Source: Phycisphaeraceae bacterium (GTDB taxonomy: Bacteria > Planctomycetota > Phycisphaerae > Phycisphaerales > UBA1924). From it: a stretch of DNA of 64,000 nucleotides. Made by a program: the position numbers and the translations under genes. The notes under the pieces were generated by a model that was given only the letters and a program-made list of their open reading frames with translations, made no database searches and was not told the DNA's origin. Location: contig JAHCJI010000006.1 of NCBI GenBank assembly GCA_026126305.1, positions 1-64,000 of the forward strand, in the 5' to 3' direction. Of the stretch, positions 7,373 to 14,819 are shown in pieces (position 1 is the first letter of the stretch; every line of letters starts with the position of its first letter).

Positions 7373-10015
7373 ATGGAGACCGAGTGCGTTGGCTCCAGGA
7401 TGCCACGGATGAGATCGAAGGCCCCAAAACCCCTGCACGCTCTGGCCACACTGCTGGCCTTGGCTGGGATTGTCTGCGGTCAGCAAAGGCCGCAGGACGA
7501 CCGCCCGACCCTTTCGCCCGCGGTCGAACGGGCGCTGAACGCTCCATACCTGACCGATGCGGAGCGGGCCGAACTGCGGCTCTTCCACGGCCAGTGGGCA
7601 CCCGCTGATCTGGCCACCCCGACCGCCGCCGCCCGCGCCGCATTGCAAGCGGGCGATCTGGGGCACCCGTCCATCGACGACCCACAAGCCGACGCCCTGG
7701 TGCGCGCCGAGGCCATGATCCTTCGAGGCGATATCCGCGAAGCGTTGGAGCTCATCGGAAATGCCGAAGACATGCACGCCATGCGTCTGCGCGCCCAAGG
7801 GCTCGAAGCGCTGGGCGACCTCGAAGGCGTGCGCTCCGTCACCGACCAGGCCGCCCGGCGGCTGTCCACGATGCGCGACCGCGATGCCCTGGAGTTAACC
7901 GAAGGCGTGCTGCTGCTGGCCATCCGCGCCCGAGCCGTGGGTGTCGAGCCCGGTGCACGCGACTACGAACTCATGGCACAGATGCTGGCCACGGTGCGCG
8001 ACGGGCTCGATCGCCTCTACTGGCCCGCGCGGCTGGCCGAGGCGCTGTTGTTGGATTCTCGAGACAACCGCCCCCAGGCACGCGAGGCTTTGCTCGAGGC
8101 CCTCTCGCTCAACCCGGGCAGTGCCCTGGCCTGGCACGCCCTGGGCGCGGCCCAGGTGCGATCGTTCAACTTCGATGCCGCCGAGACCATCGCCAACGAA
8201 CTGGACCGCCTGGCACAACGCTCCCGGCCCGAGGCGATCTCGCCCCACGCGGCGATCATCCGGGCACAGGCCCTGCTGCGGCAGAAAGAACCTCGTCTGG
8301 CCGCCGAAGCGCTCGAGCCCGTGCTCGAAGCCTATCCCAAGATGCGCGAGGCGTTGGCCCTGCGCGCCGCCATCGCCGCGGTGTATCGCGACGCCAAGAC
8401 CGAGGCCGGGATGCTCACCAGGCTCGAGGATCTCTCTCCCGGAACGGCCGTCGGGCACTTCGAGGCAGGCGTACAACTCTCGGACTGGAGGCAATACGCC
8501 CCGGCCATGGCCCACTTGGAAGAGGCCACCCGCCGCCAGCCGGCCTGGCCCGAGCCCTGGATCGAACTGGGCTTGCTGGCCATGCAGGCCGCCGAGGACG
8601 AACGCGCCATCGCCGCCCTCGAACGCGCCACCATCCTCGACCCGTTCAACGTCCGCGCCCGCAACACCCTGCGCCTGGCCCGCGAGATGGCCACCTACGA
8701 ACGCATCGAGACCGAGCACTTTCTCGTGCGATATCGCCAAGGGCCCGACGAGATCCTCGCGCGGGAAATGGCCACCCGGCTCGAAGCCATCCACCGTCGC
8801 GTGACCGGCCCGGACAACAACGGGCTCGACCACGTGCCCGACCGCCAGACCGTCATCGACCTCATGCCAAGCCACGATTGGTTCGCCGTGCGCATCACCG
8901 GCATGCCCGACATCTTCACCATCGCCGCCAGCACCGGGCCGGCCATCGCGATGGAGACCCCCAGGCCCGGCCCGGGCAGCACCACGCGGGGCTACGACTG
9001 GGCCCGCGTGCTCCAGCACGAGTACGTCCACACCGTGGGCCTGAGCCGGACCTTGAACCGTGTCCCCCACTGGTTCACCGAGGCCCAGGCCGTCTTCCTC
9101 GAGGACGGGCCCTGGGACGAGAACCGAGCCCGCATGCTCACCAGCGCCCTCGAAGCGGGTGAGCTCTTCCCACTCGAAGGCCTCAGCCTGGGTTTCATCC
9201 GCCCGAGAAGGCCCACCGATCGATCGCTGGCCTACGCCCAGTCGGCATGGCTGTACGAGTTCATCATCGAACGCTTCGGCTCTGCCGCGCCGCTCCAGCT
9301 CATGGACGCCTACGCCGATGGACAAACCCAGCGCGAGGCCTTCGAGGCCGTCCTGGGGCTGCCTCAGGACGAGCTGGAACGGCAGTTCCTCCAATGGGCC
9401 CATCGACAGGCCCGCGGTTGGGGGCTCTTGCCGCCCGAGGGCGTGCCCACTGCCGAGCAATTGGTCCAGCAGTACGCGGGCCAGACGCCCGATGCTGCCC
9501 CCAACTTCCAAAAACTGCTCGACACCTTCGCAGACCACCCCCAGGTCATCGAACTCCAAGCCCGTGCCGAACTGGAAGCCGTCGGCGGCCGCCCCACGCC
9601 CGATATGGCACCACTGCTGACAAGGTGGGCGCAGGCCGTCCCCGTGGCCGACGAGCCCAGGCGCATGCTCGTGCTGCTGGCCCGCGAACAGGGCATCGAC
9701 CCCGACGACGACGCCATCATCGAGTATCTCGAACACCTCGACGCCCGGGCGCAGTACTCCGGCGCCTACGCCGCCGAACTCGCCCGGCTGTACCTGCGAC
9801 GCGATGAGCCACGTCGGGCCTACGAGAAGGCCCAGCGGGCGGTGGGCGTAGAGCCCTTCGACGCCCCGATGCGCGAACTGGCCGCGATGGTCGCCTGGCG
9901 CGCGGGCGAGTTACACGTGGCCCGAAGCCACGTCCACGCCCTGACCATCATCGAGCCCGACCGCGAGATCCACCGCCAACGCCTGGAAGCGATGGACGAC
10001 CGCATCGGGCGGTGA
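7373..10015 (+). CDS. TPR-repeat protein with gluzincin (peptidase MA-like) domain
   Basis: The 880-residue product begins with a signal-peptide-like segment (HALATLLALAGIVCGQ); starts at 7400 or 7409 are equally possible. Residues 60-450 form a TPR-like superhelix. A metallopeptidase domain follows with HEYVH at 549-553 and the third zinc ligand in WFTEAQAVF (Glu570), the HExxH-16-E gluzincin pattern. After a Tyr-rich helical segment (AYAQSAWLYEFII) more helical repeats fill residues 690-880. Such proteins are predicted periplasmic metalloproteases or protease-derived scaffolds. All zinc ligands are present, so activity is plausible; substrates are unknown. Confidence 0.85.
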   Translation: METECVGSRMPRMRSKAPKPLHALATLLALAGIVCGQQRPQDDRPTLSPAVERALNAPYLTDAERAELRLFHGQWAPADLATPTAAARAALQAGDLGHPSIDDPQADALVRAEAMILRGDIREALELIGNAEDMHAMRLRAQGLEALGDLEGVRSVTDQAARRLSTMRDRDALELTEGVLLLAIRARAVGVEPGARDYELMAQMLATVRDGLDRLYWPARLAEALLLDSRDNRPQAREALLEALSLNPGSALAWHALGAAQVRSFNFDAAETIANELDRLAQRSRPEAISPHAAIIRAQALLRQKEPRLAAEALEPVLEAYPKMREALALRAAIAAVYRDAKTEAGMLTRLEDLSPGTAVGHFEAGVQLSDWRQYAPAMAHLEEATRRQPAWPEPWIELGLLAMQAAEDERAIAALERATILDPFNVRARNTLRLAREMATYERIETEHFLVRYRQGPDEILAREMATRLEAIHRRVTGPDNNGLDHVPDRQTVIDLMPSHDWFAVRITGMPDIFTIAASTGPAIAMETPRPGPGSTTRGYDWARVLQHEYVHTVGLSRTLNRVPHWFTEAQAVFLEDGPWDENRARMLTSALEAGELFPLEGLSLGFIRPRRPTDRSLAYAQSAWLYEFIIERFGSAAPLQLMDAYADGQTQREAFEAVLGLPQDELERQFLQWAHRQARGWGLLPPEGVPTAEQLVQQYAGQTPDAAPNFQKLLDTFADHPQVIELQARAELEAVGGRPTPDMAPLLTRWAQAVPVADEPRRMLVLLAREQGIDPDDDAIIEYLEHLDARAQYSGAYAAELARLYLRRDEPRRAYEKAQRAVGVEPFDAPMRELAAMVAWRAGELHVARSHVHALTIIEPDREIHRQRLEAMDDRIGR

Positions 10016-10074
10016 AGTACAGACCCTACCCAACACTGATCGGCGAGACCCAGCCGCACTGCAACCTGTTCCGA

Positions 10075-10266
10075 GCCCACGTTCACGTCGGCGGTGTCGA
10101 AGGCGCGGTCGCCGGTGATGTCCTGCCCCCGGTGGTGCCGCGCCTGGCCGTAGGGCGTGTACCACACACGCTCGGACACCTTCGCGTTGTTATCAAGCAG
10201 GGCCATCGTGCTGAACTGTACGTCGGTGATGTGCCAGTAGTCAGCACTTGCATTGCGGCTGCACAT
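10075..10266 (-). pseudogene. Rhs core fragment downstream of the immunity gene
   Basis: On the minus strand this fragment starts with a YWHITDVQFST stretch typical of the Rhs core and then follows the same sequence as the toxin gene up to FDTADVN. There it breaks off into unrelated sequence that runs into the 3' end of the peptidase gene. It lacks both the N-terminal core and any C-terminal toxin. It is best read as the remnant of another Rhs copy or the landing site of the cassette. Confidence 0.75.
10081..10207. repeat. Direct repeat B of the Rhs cassette
   Basis: This 127-bp stretch matches 12021-12147 with only about four differences by eye, in the same orientation. Read on the minus strand it encodes the Rhs segment LLDNNAKVSERVWYTPYG and the first Ca-loop-like motif. 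The two copies bracket the toxin and immunity genes. Confidence 0.9.
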
Positions 10267-10289
10267 CGCTTCGCTTCTGGCAGATCAGG

Positions 10290-10949
10290 CTAGTCATCAG
10301 TCTGGTGCAGAGTATCTATTTCAATCATATCAAACCAGGGCGCCCAAACATTAGCTCCAATAATTTCTGCCACATCATTTCTGCAACACAGGCCGCCTCC
10401 CCATAATATTCCGTACTTCTCAAGCATCTCCACTGACATAGTTACCTTGCTGCGGCCTGCTACAAGAATACTATCTTCTCGAGTTACTATGTAATGACGC
10501 AGATCCATTGGGCAAGGCAGCATTCTGCGCACATCTGCACTTTCGATCGCAAAGTACTGTTCTTCAGTATTTTTTCTAGTGATAGTTCGGCGGGACGCGA
10601 TATTTCTCACAATATCAGGCACCCATGCATCCACAATCACGCTTCTATCCACGTCGTCAAGAAATGAAGTATCGCCAGGCCCACAGTCATACTCATACCA
10701 TACAAGATCAATGCGACTCGCCGTCACATTGCAGCAAGCGCGCAGCAACTGCAAAACCCGTTCTGAAACAACCAGCCTGCTCCCCGCCATAAAAACCGGA
10801 GCCAGGTTGGATGCATTTTTATAAAATTGACCCTTGGCATCCACACTCGAGTCCGAAATGGGAGTAGCATGAAATAGCCCAGCATGCACAGGATCGACTT
10901 CTTGAGCAAGCTCTCTACAGTAGATTGTCTGATAGATATACGTAAACAT
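10290..10949 (-). CDS. Putative immunity protein for the Rhs nuclease toxin
   Basis: The 219-residue protein has no signal peptide and no recognised family. Its DNA is clearly AT-richer than the surrounding genes. It starts 21 nt after the toxin stop on the same strand, the standard place for a cognate immunity gene in polymorphic toxin systems. It contains several cysteines (RACCN, GGLCCRND) and an acidic C-terminus (FDMIEIDTLHQTDD). The role is inferred from position and composition only. It would act in the cytoplasm by blocking the nuclease. Confidence 0.6.
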   Translation of the reverse strand: MFTYIYQTIYCRELAQEVDPVHAGLFHATPISDSSVDAKGQFYKNASNLAPVFMAGSRLVVSERVLQLLRACCNVTASRIDLVWYEYDCGPGDTSFLDDVDRSVIVDAWVPDIVRNIASRRTITRKNTEEQYFAIESADVRRMLPCPMDLRHYIVTREDSILVAGRSKVTMSVEMLEKYGILWGGGLCCRNDVAEIIGANVWAPWFDMIEIDTLHQTDD

Positions 10950-10970
10950 CTGGGTCAGGACAACTATATA

Positions 10971-12260
10971 CTACCGATCCTCACACTCCGTATCGCAGTC
11001 GTACCCGGACAACTCATTTAACAAATCGTTCGTGCGACGGTGCAACTGGTCGTGGTTCTTCTGCACAAAATTGCGGACAGCTCCTTGGCCACACTCAATT
11101 CCCATACCCACCAGTTCGGTGTCAATAACTACGTTGTCAACGACTGCTGCCGTAGCTGACTTGTCAGTAAAGACCAAGTCATACACGATGAAGACTGGCG
11201 CCCCGATCTTGATGAAGCGAAGGAATTTGCCACCTGCTCTTCGTATCCAACCGGGCTTTGCGCCAATCGCCTTCCGAAGCCTTTGAAACTCTGCGAGCTT
11301 TTTTTCCTTGGACTGACCTCCCCATTTGCTGAAAGACTTATCGGCTTGGGCTCCATTCCTGAGCCACTCTACAAAATCTGGATGGTCTGTCTCACAAAGA
11401 AGCTCTTTGAGTTTCTTATCAAGATCGGCCTCCGTTATCGCCGAGCCCTCCGCTACCGATTCGATATATTCATACCACTTGGCATTCCAATCACGATGAA
11501 TCATGTCATAGCCCGGATGATCTTCGTAAGCAAATATCCAGCCATACTTTGGCTGATTAATGATTGTACCATCAAACTCACATCCCTTTTGTTTCAGAAG
11601 GTCTTTGATCTTCTGAGGAATCAGATGGTGCCATCTCGGCGCTTCTTCGGCTTGCAAGCCGAATGGGTCGGTCATGAGACTGACCCAACCTCCCACATAC
11701 TCATACAGCCCCATCCCATCCACATACCCCGCCGGATCCCTCTGCATCCACCGCCCAAGCTCCGGGCTGTAGCTGCGGAACCGCACGTGGTACAGCGAGC
11801 TCGCCCCCTCCCACACATACCCCGCGTACCCGATCCAGTTATCCGGCCCGCTCGTCGCACCAAGGTCCGAGACCTGCCCCAACGGCACCGCGGCCTGGGC
11901 CGAGCCCGATGGCAGGTCGGCGAAACTGATCACGCCGTCGCGGTTCAGGTCGTACTCCACTTCGTATTTGGCCGTGTCGGTGATCGGCACGCTGCCGCCG
12001 CCGATCTTGGTCAGCAGCGCGTTCACGTCGGCGGTGTCGAAGGCGCGGTCGCCGGTGATGTCCTGGCCCCGGTGGTGCCGCGCCTGGCCGTAGGGCGTGT
12101 ACCACACACGCTCGGACACCTTCGCGTTGTTGTCGAGCAGGGCCACGGTGTTGGATGATACGCCGGACGGGTGCCGGTGGATCCGACGCGTGTCGAGATC
12201 GGGCCGCACGCAGGGCGCCGGGCCGCACGCACGTCGTCCATCACGCGTGCCCCGGCGCAC
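10971..12260 (-). CDS. Orphan Rhs C-terminal fragment with HNH-like nuclease toxin domain
   Basis: The frame (429 codons from a GTG at 12260) has Rhs sequence only from about residue 36. VSERVWYTPYG is followed by two Ca-loop (dockerin-like) motifs, ITGDRAFDTADVN and YDLNRDGVISFADL, and then the conserved core end YHVRFRSYSPELGRWMQRDP and TDPFGLQ. After that comes a toxin domain with WHHLIPQKIKDLL, HPGYDMIH and DWNAKWYEYI. This is the HHxxP/His/WN pattern of HNH/EndoVII-type effector nucleases (DUF2380-like). No N-terminal Rhs shell is present in the window, so this is a displaced cassette. It may be silent unless joined to a full-length rhs. Confidence 0.82.
   Translation of the reverse strand: MRRGTRDGRRACGPAPCVRPDLDTRRIHRHPSGVSSNTVALLDNNAKVSERVWYTPYGQARHHRGQDITGDRAFDTADVNALLTKIGGGSVPITDTAKYEVEYDLNRDGVISFADLPSGSAQAAVPLGQVSDLGATSGPDNWIGYAGYVWEGASSLYHVRFRSYSPELGRWMQRDPAGYVDGMGLYEYVGGWVSLMTDPFGLQAEEAPRWHHLIPQKIKDLLKQKGCEFDGTIINQPKYGWIFAYEDHPGYDMIHRDWNAKWYEYIESVAEGSAITEADLDKKLKELLCETDHPDFVEWLRNGAQADKSFSKWGGQSKEKKLAEFQRLRKAIGAKPGWIRRAGGKFLRFIKIGAPVFIVYDLVFTDKSATAAVVDNVVIDTELVGMGIECGQGAVRNFVQKNHDQLHRRTNDLLNELSGYDCDTECEDR
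12021..12147. repeat. Direct repeat A of the Rhs cassette
   Basis: This is the partner of 10081-10207, in the same orientation and 1,940 bp away. It lies inside the orphan Rhs frame, just after its first recognisable core residues. The two copies could recombine and delete or swap the intervening toxin/immunity pair. Confidence 0.9.
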
Positions 12261-12267
12261 GAGCGGC

Positions 12268-13980
12268 TTACGGCAGCGCCTGCTCCAACCGCCGCAGCAG
12301 GCGGTCGGCCTCGCGGTCTCGGCCGGCCTGGCGCAGCAGGGCCTCGTGGCGTTCGCCCACGATCATGAAGGCGCTGGCGCGGACGGTGGCCTCGTCGCCC
12401 CTGGGGGCCCGCAGCCGGCGGTGGGCGCGGGCGTAGAGCTCGACGGGGTCGATGCTCGCCCCCTGGGCCGCGAGCGATTCGAGCCTGGCAAGGCCTTCCA
12501 GCGCCAGGGGCGAGTTGCCGATGGCGCGGTTGGCCATGTCCTCGAAGAAGCCCGCCGCCGCCTCGCGGTCGCCCCGGGCCAGGGCCGCGTCGCCCTGGGC
12601 CAGCACGACCATGGCCAGGCGGTCGGCGTCGCGACGCTGGGTCTGCGTCAGCCACTCGCGCAGCTCGCCGGCGTGCTCGTGCCCCTCGATGGCCTCGAGC
12701 ACCAGGCGCAGGGCCAGCAGGGGCCCGTGGGCCTCGGTCCGGCCCAGGAAGTCGTTGATGGCGCGCTGGACGGCTTCGAGCGTGGGGCCGGCGGTGGCCA
12801 GCCGGTCCTCGAGGTCCATCGACCAGCCGGCCACCAGGCCCATCGTCTGCCCCTGGCTGGCGTGCAGCAGCGCGCGGACGGACGTTGGCGTCTGCCCGGG
12901 CACCTGGGCCGCCCGCAGCAGGGCCCAGGCCGTCCGCGTGGGCCGGATGCCCGCCCTGGCCAGGTCGGCCGTGGGCGGCAGCTCGTCCAGCGGCATGGGC
13001 CGGCCGGAGACCGGGTGCACCGTCGTGCCCAGCGCCAGGCCCGGATGGTCGGGGATGGCCTCGAAGTTCCACGCGTAGGCCCGGCGCTGGGCTTCGAGGA
13101 AGGCCGGGGCCATGAACCGCTCCTGGCCCAGCTGGCCCACCGCCAGCGACACGGGGTAGCCAAAGGCCTGGCCCAGCTGCTCGGCGTAGAAGCCGCGGAC
13201 CGGCCCAAGGCCGCCGCGCGACGCGATGCGGTCCAGGGTGAACTCTTCGGGGGCCCGGGCGGGCTCGCCGGCCAGCAGCCCGGCCTGGCGGAAGGGCACG
13301 CTCTTATACAGATCCAGGGGCGTTGCCCGCCGGGCCGCCAGCACGACGGCCCGCAGGCCGTCGCCGGTGAGCGCCATGTCGGCCAGGTACACCAGCACCT
13401 CGGCGGGCAGCTCGTGCAGCGGCAGGGCCGACACGCGCCGGTCCTGGTGGGCATAGACCATGGCCGCAAAGACCCCCGGCCCGTCGGGCCGCACCGCGCC
13501 CAGGCCCGGGTACGTCCGCTGGCCGGCCTGCACCACGGCCACCGCCGCGGCAAGTTCGGGATAGCCGGCCAGGGCCTCACCATGATGGGCGGCGATGGCC
13601 TGCGCGATGGCGGCGATGCCCAGCACGTCGGCCCCCGGCTCGGCGATGCGGGCGATGGCCCCCACAAAACCGGGGTGCGACACCCAGACGGCCGAGAGCA
13701 GGCCCTGGGCCGAGGGCGGGGCGGCGGCCAGGAGCGACACCACGGCGTGGTGCTCGACGGCCACCACCAGCGGGGCATCGCCCGAGGCGGGCCACGCCGC
13801 CAGGGCGCTGTCGCGGGCCCGCGTGGCCTCGCCCAGGGCCGCGGCCGGGTCGCTGGCCAGCAGGTCGGCATACCGCTGGACGGCCGAAGGGCCGCCCGGC
13901 TGGGCCGGCGACGCACCCGCCAGGCTCAGAAACACCACAAGGGCGACGGCGATGGTGGCTCGGATCGTCATGCGGGACAT
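12268..13980 (-). CDS. Secreted hypothetical protein, alpha-helical
   Basis: The 570-residue product has a signal peptide (TIRATIAVALVVFLSLAGASPAQ) and is otherwise a mostly helical, Ala/Leu-rich protein without motifs I recognise. Conserved-looking patches include FDLYKSVPFRQAGL-like and GFYAEQLGQAFGYPV segments. The N-terminal region resembles helical repeats. A longer frame from 14031 would run into the heptamer repeat, so the ATG at 13980 just before the signal peptide is preferred; its Shine-Dalgarno is weak. The Rhs fragment lies immediately downstream on the same strand, but no functional link is evident. Confidence 0.7.
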   Translation of the reverse strand: MSRMTIRATIAVALVVFLSLAGASPAQPGGPSAVQRYADLLASDPAAALGEATRARDSALAAWPASGDAPLVVAVEHHAVVSLLAAAPPSAQGLLSAVWVSHPGFVGAIARIAEPGADVLGIAAIAQAIAAHHGEALAGYPELAAAVAVVQAGQRTYPGLGAVRPDGPGVFAAMVYAHQDRRVSALPLHELPAEVLVYLADMALTGDGLRAVVLAARRATPLDLYKSVPFRQAGLLAGEPARAPEEFTLDRIASRGGLGPVRGFYAEQLGQAFGYPVSLAVGQLGQERFMAPAFLEAQRRAYAWNFEAIPDHPGLALGTTVHPVSGRPMPLDELPPTADLARAGIRPTRTAWALLRAAQVPGQTPTSVRALLHASQGQTMGLVAGWSMDLEDRLATAGPTLEAVQRAINDFLGRTEAHGPLLALRLVLEAIEGHEHAGELREWLTQTQRRDADRLAMVVLAQGDAALARGDREAAAGFFEDMANRAIGNSPLALEGLARLESLAAQGASIDPVELYARAHRRLRAPRGDEATVRASAFMIVGERHEALLRQAGRDREADRLLRRLEQALP

Positions 13981-14034
13981 TCTTGGCACGCCGGGCAGTG
14001 GCCATTGGCCTGGGGGGGAGGGGGAAGGCATTGG

Positions 14035-14310
14035 GCATCAGGCACTAGGCATTGGGCACTAGGCACTGGGCATCAGGGATTGGGCATTGGGCACTAGGCA
14101 CTAGGCACTGGGCATCAGGGGGACAGCGTTCGACGAATCCCGTCGGCTCCACGCATCATGCCCGATGCCAATTGCCTCCTCCCTCCCCCCCAATGCCCGA
14201 TGCCCAATGCCCAGTGCCTCCTCCCTCCCCCCCAATGCCTGATGCCCGATGCCAATTGCCTCCTCCCTCCCCCCCAATGCCCGATGCCCAATGCCCAATG
14301 CCTCTTTATC
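14035..14310. repeat. Heptamer hairpin repeat with a 42-bp tandem arm
   Basis: GGGCATTGGGCA-type units (14035-14118) are followed by complementary ATGCCCAATGCCC units (14156-14300), so the region can form one large imperfect hairpin. Within the right arm the block CCTCCTCCCTCCCCCCCAAT begins at 14175, 14217 and 14259, exactly 42 bp apart (twice 21). No gene is seen here. Confidence 0.82.
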
Positions 14311-14311
14311 C

Positions 14312-14650
14312 GCATTCTGTTCGGGAAATCGGCCCCCACGCCCCGCCAGGGGGTTTTCGAGGTCCGGATATGGTGACGGTCAACCCGTTTGTCCGTGCGC
14401 GCAGGCCGCTTGTCCGTGAGGACAAACGGCTTGTTCGTGCGCGCAGGCGGGTTGTTCGTGAGGACAAGCGGCTTGTCCGTGCGCGCAGGCGGGTTGTTCG
14501 TGAGGACAAGCGGCTTGTCCGTGCGCGCAGGCGGGTTGTTCGTGAGGAAAGGCCGCCCGGCCCAACGGACAAAGGGGCCGTCGCGGGCGGCGGGCCGCCG
14601 GGCGGTGCCGATCATGGCCCGAACCCGGCGGAGCGTCGGGCGGGGCGTGG
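14312..14650 (+). repeat. Composite 21-bp-array element, copy 1
   Basis: The element has three parts: a left box (14312-14391), an array of 21-bp units (14389-14556, eight units) and a right box (14551-14650). The left box matches 24470-24549 in inverted orientation with one difference in 80 bp. The right box matches 24169-24268 with about 11 differences in 100 bp and no gaps. Units alternate between TCCGTGCGCGCA and TCCGTGAGGACA types, each followed by a nearly constant AGCGGCTTG. GACAAGCGGCTTGTC in the array is a perfect dyad. No transposase or plausible gene lies in it. Confidence 0.9.
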
Positions 14651-14664
14651 CGAGGGGCCTGGGA

Positions 14665-14760
14665 TCGGCAATCGGCCATCGGGAGTCGGCCAAGAAGGCT
14701 CCCCGATCGCCGACTCCCGGCTCCCGATTGCCGAATCCCGACGCCCGCGCCCCAGGCCCC
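14665..14760. repeat. Inverted repeat with conserved loop
   Basis: CGGCAATCGG and GGGAGTCGGC on the left pair with GCCGACTCCC and CCGATTGCCG on the right. This gives arms of about 25 bp around a loop containing AAGGCTCCCCGAT. The same loop words occur at 24777-24800 inside a similar hairpin next to copy 2 of the element. Confidence 0.75.
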
Positions 14761-14819
14761 CTGCCCGGCCCCGGACATCGCCCGCGGGGCCGGGCCCGGG
14801 GCCCGGTCGGTGGCGATGC

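Noticed and set aside
10971..12260. A complete toxin gene with its own secretion leader
   Set aside because: No signal peptide, PAAR or shell is present, and the first 35 residues are translation of unrelated DNA. It is treated as an orphan fragment.
14389..14556. Heptapeptide-repeat proteins encoded by the 21-bp arrays
   Set aside because: A 21-bp period leaves all frames open on both strands and yields seven-residue repeats automatically. Units change at all codon positions and no good start site exists, so these are not treated as genes.
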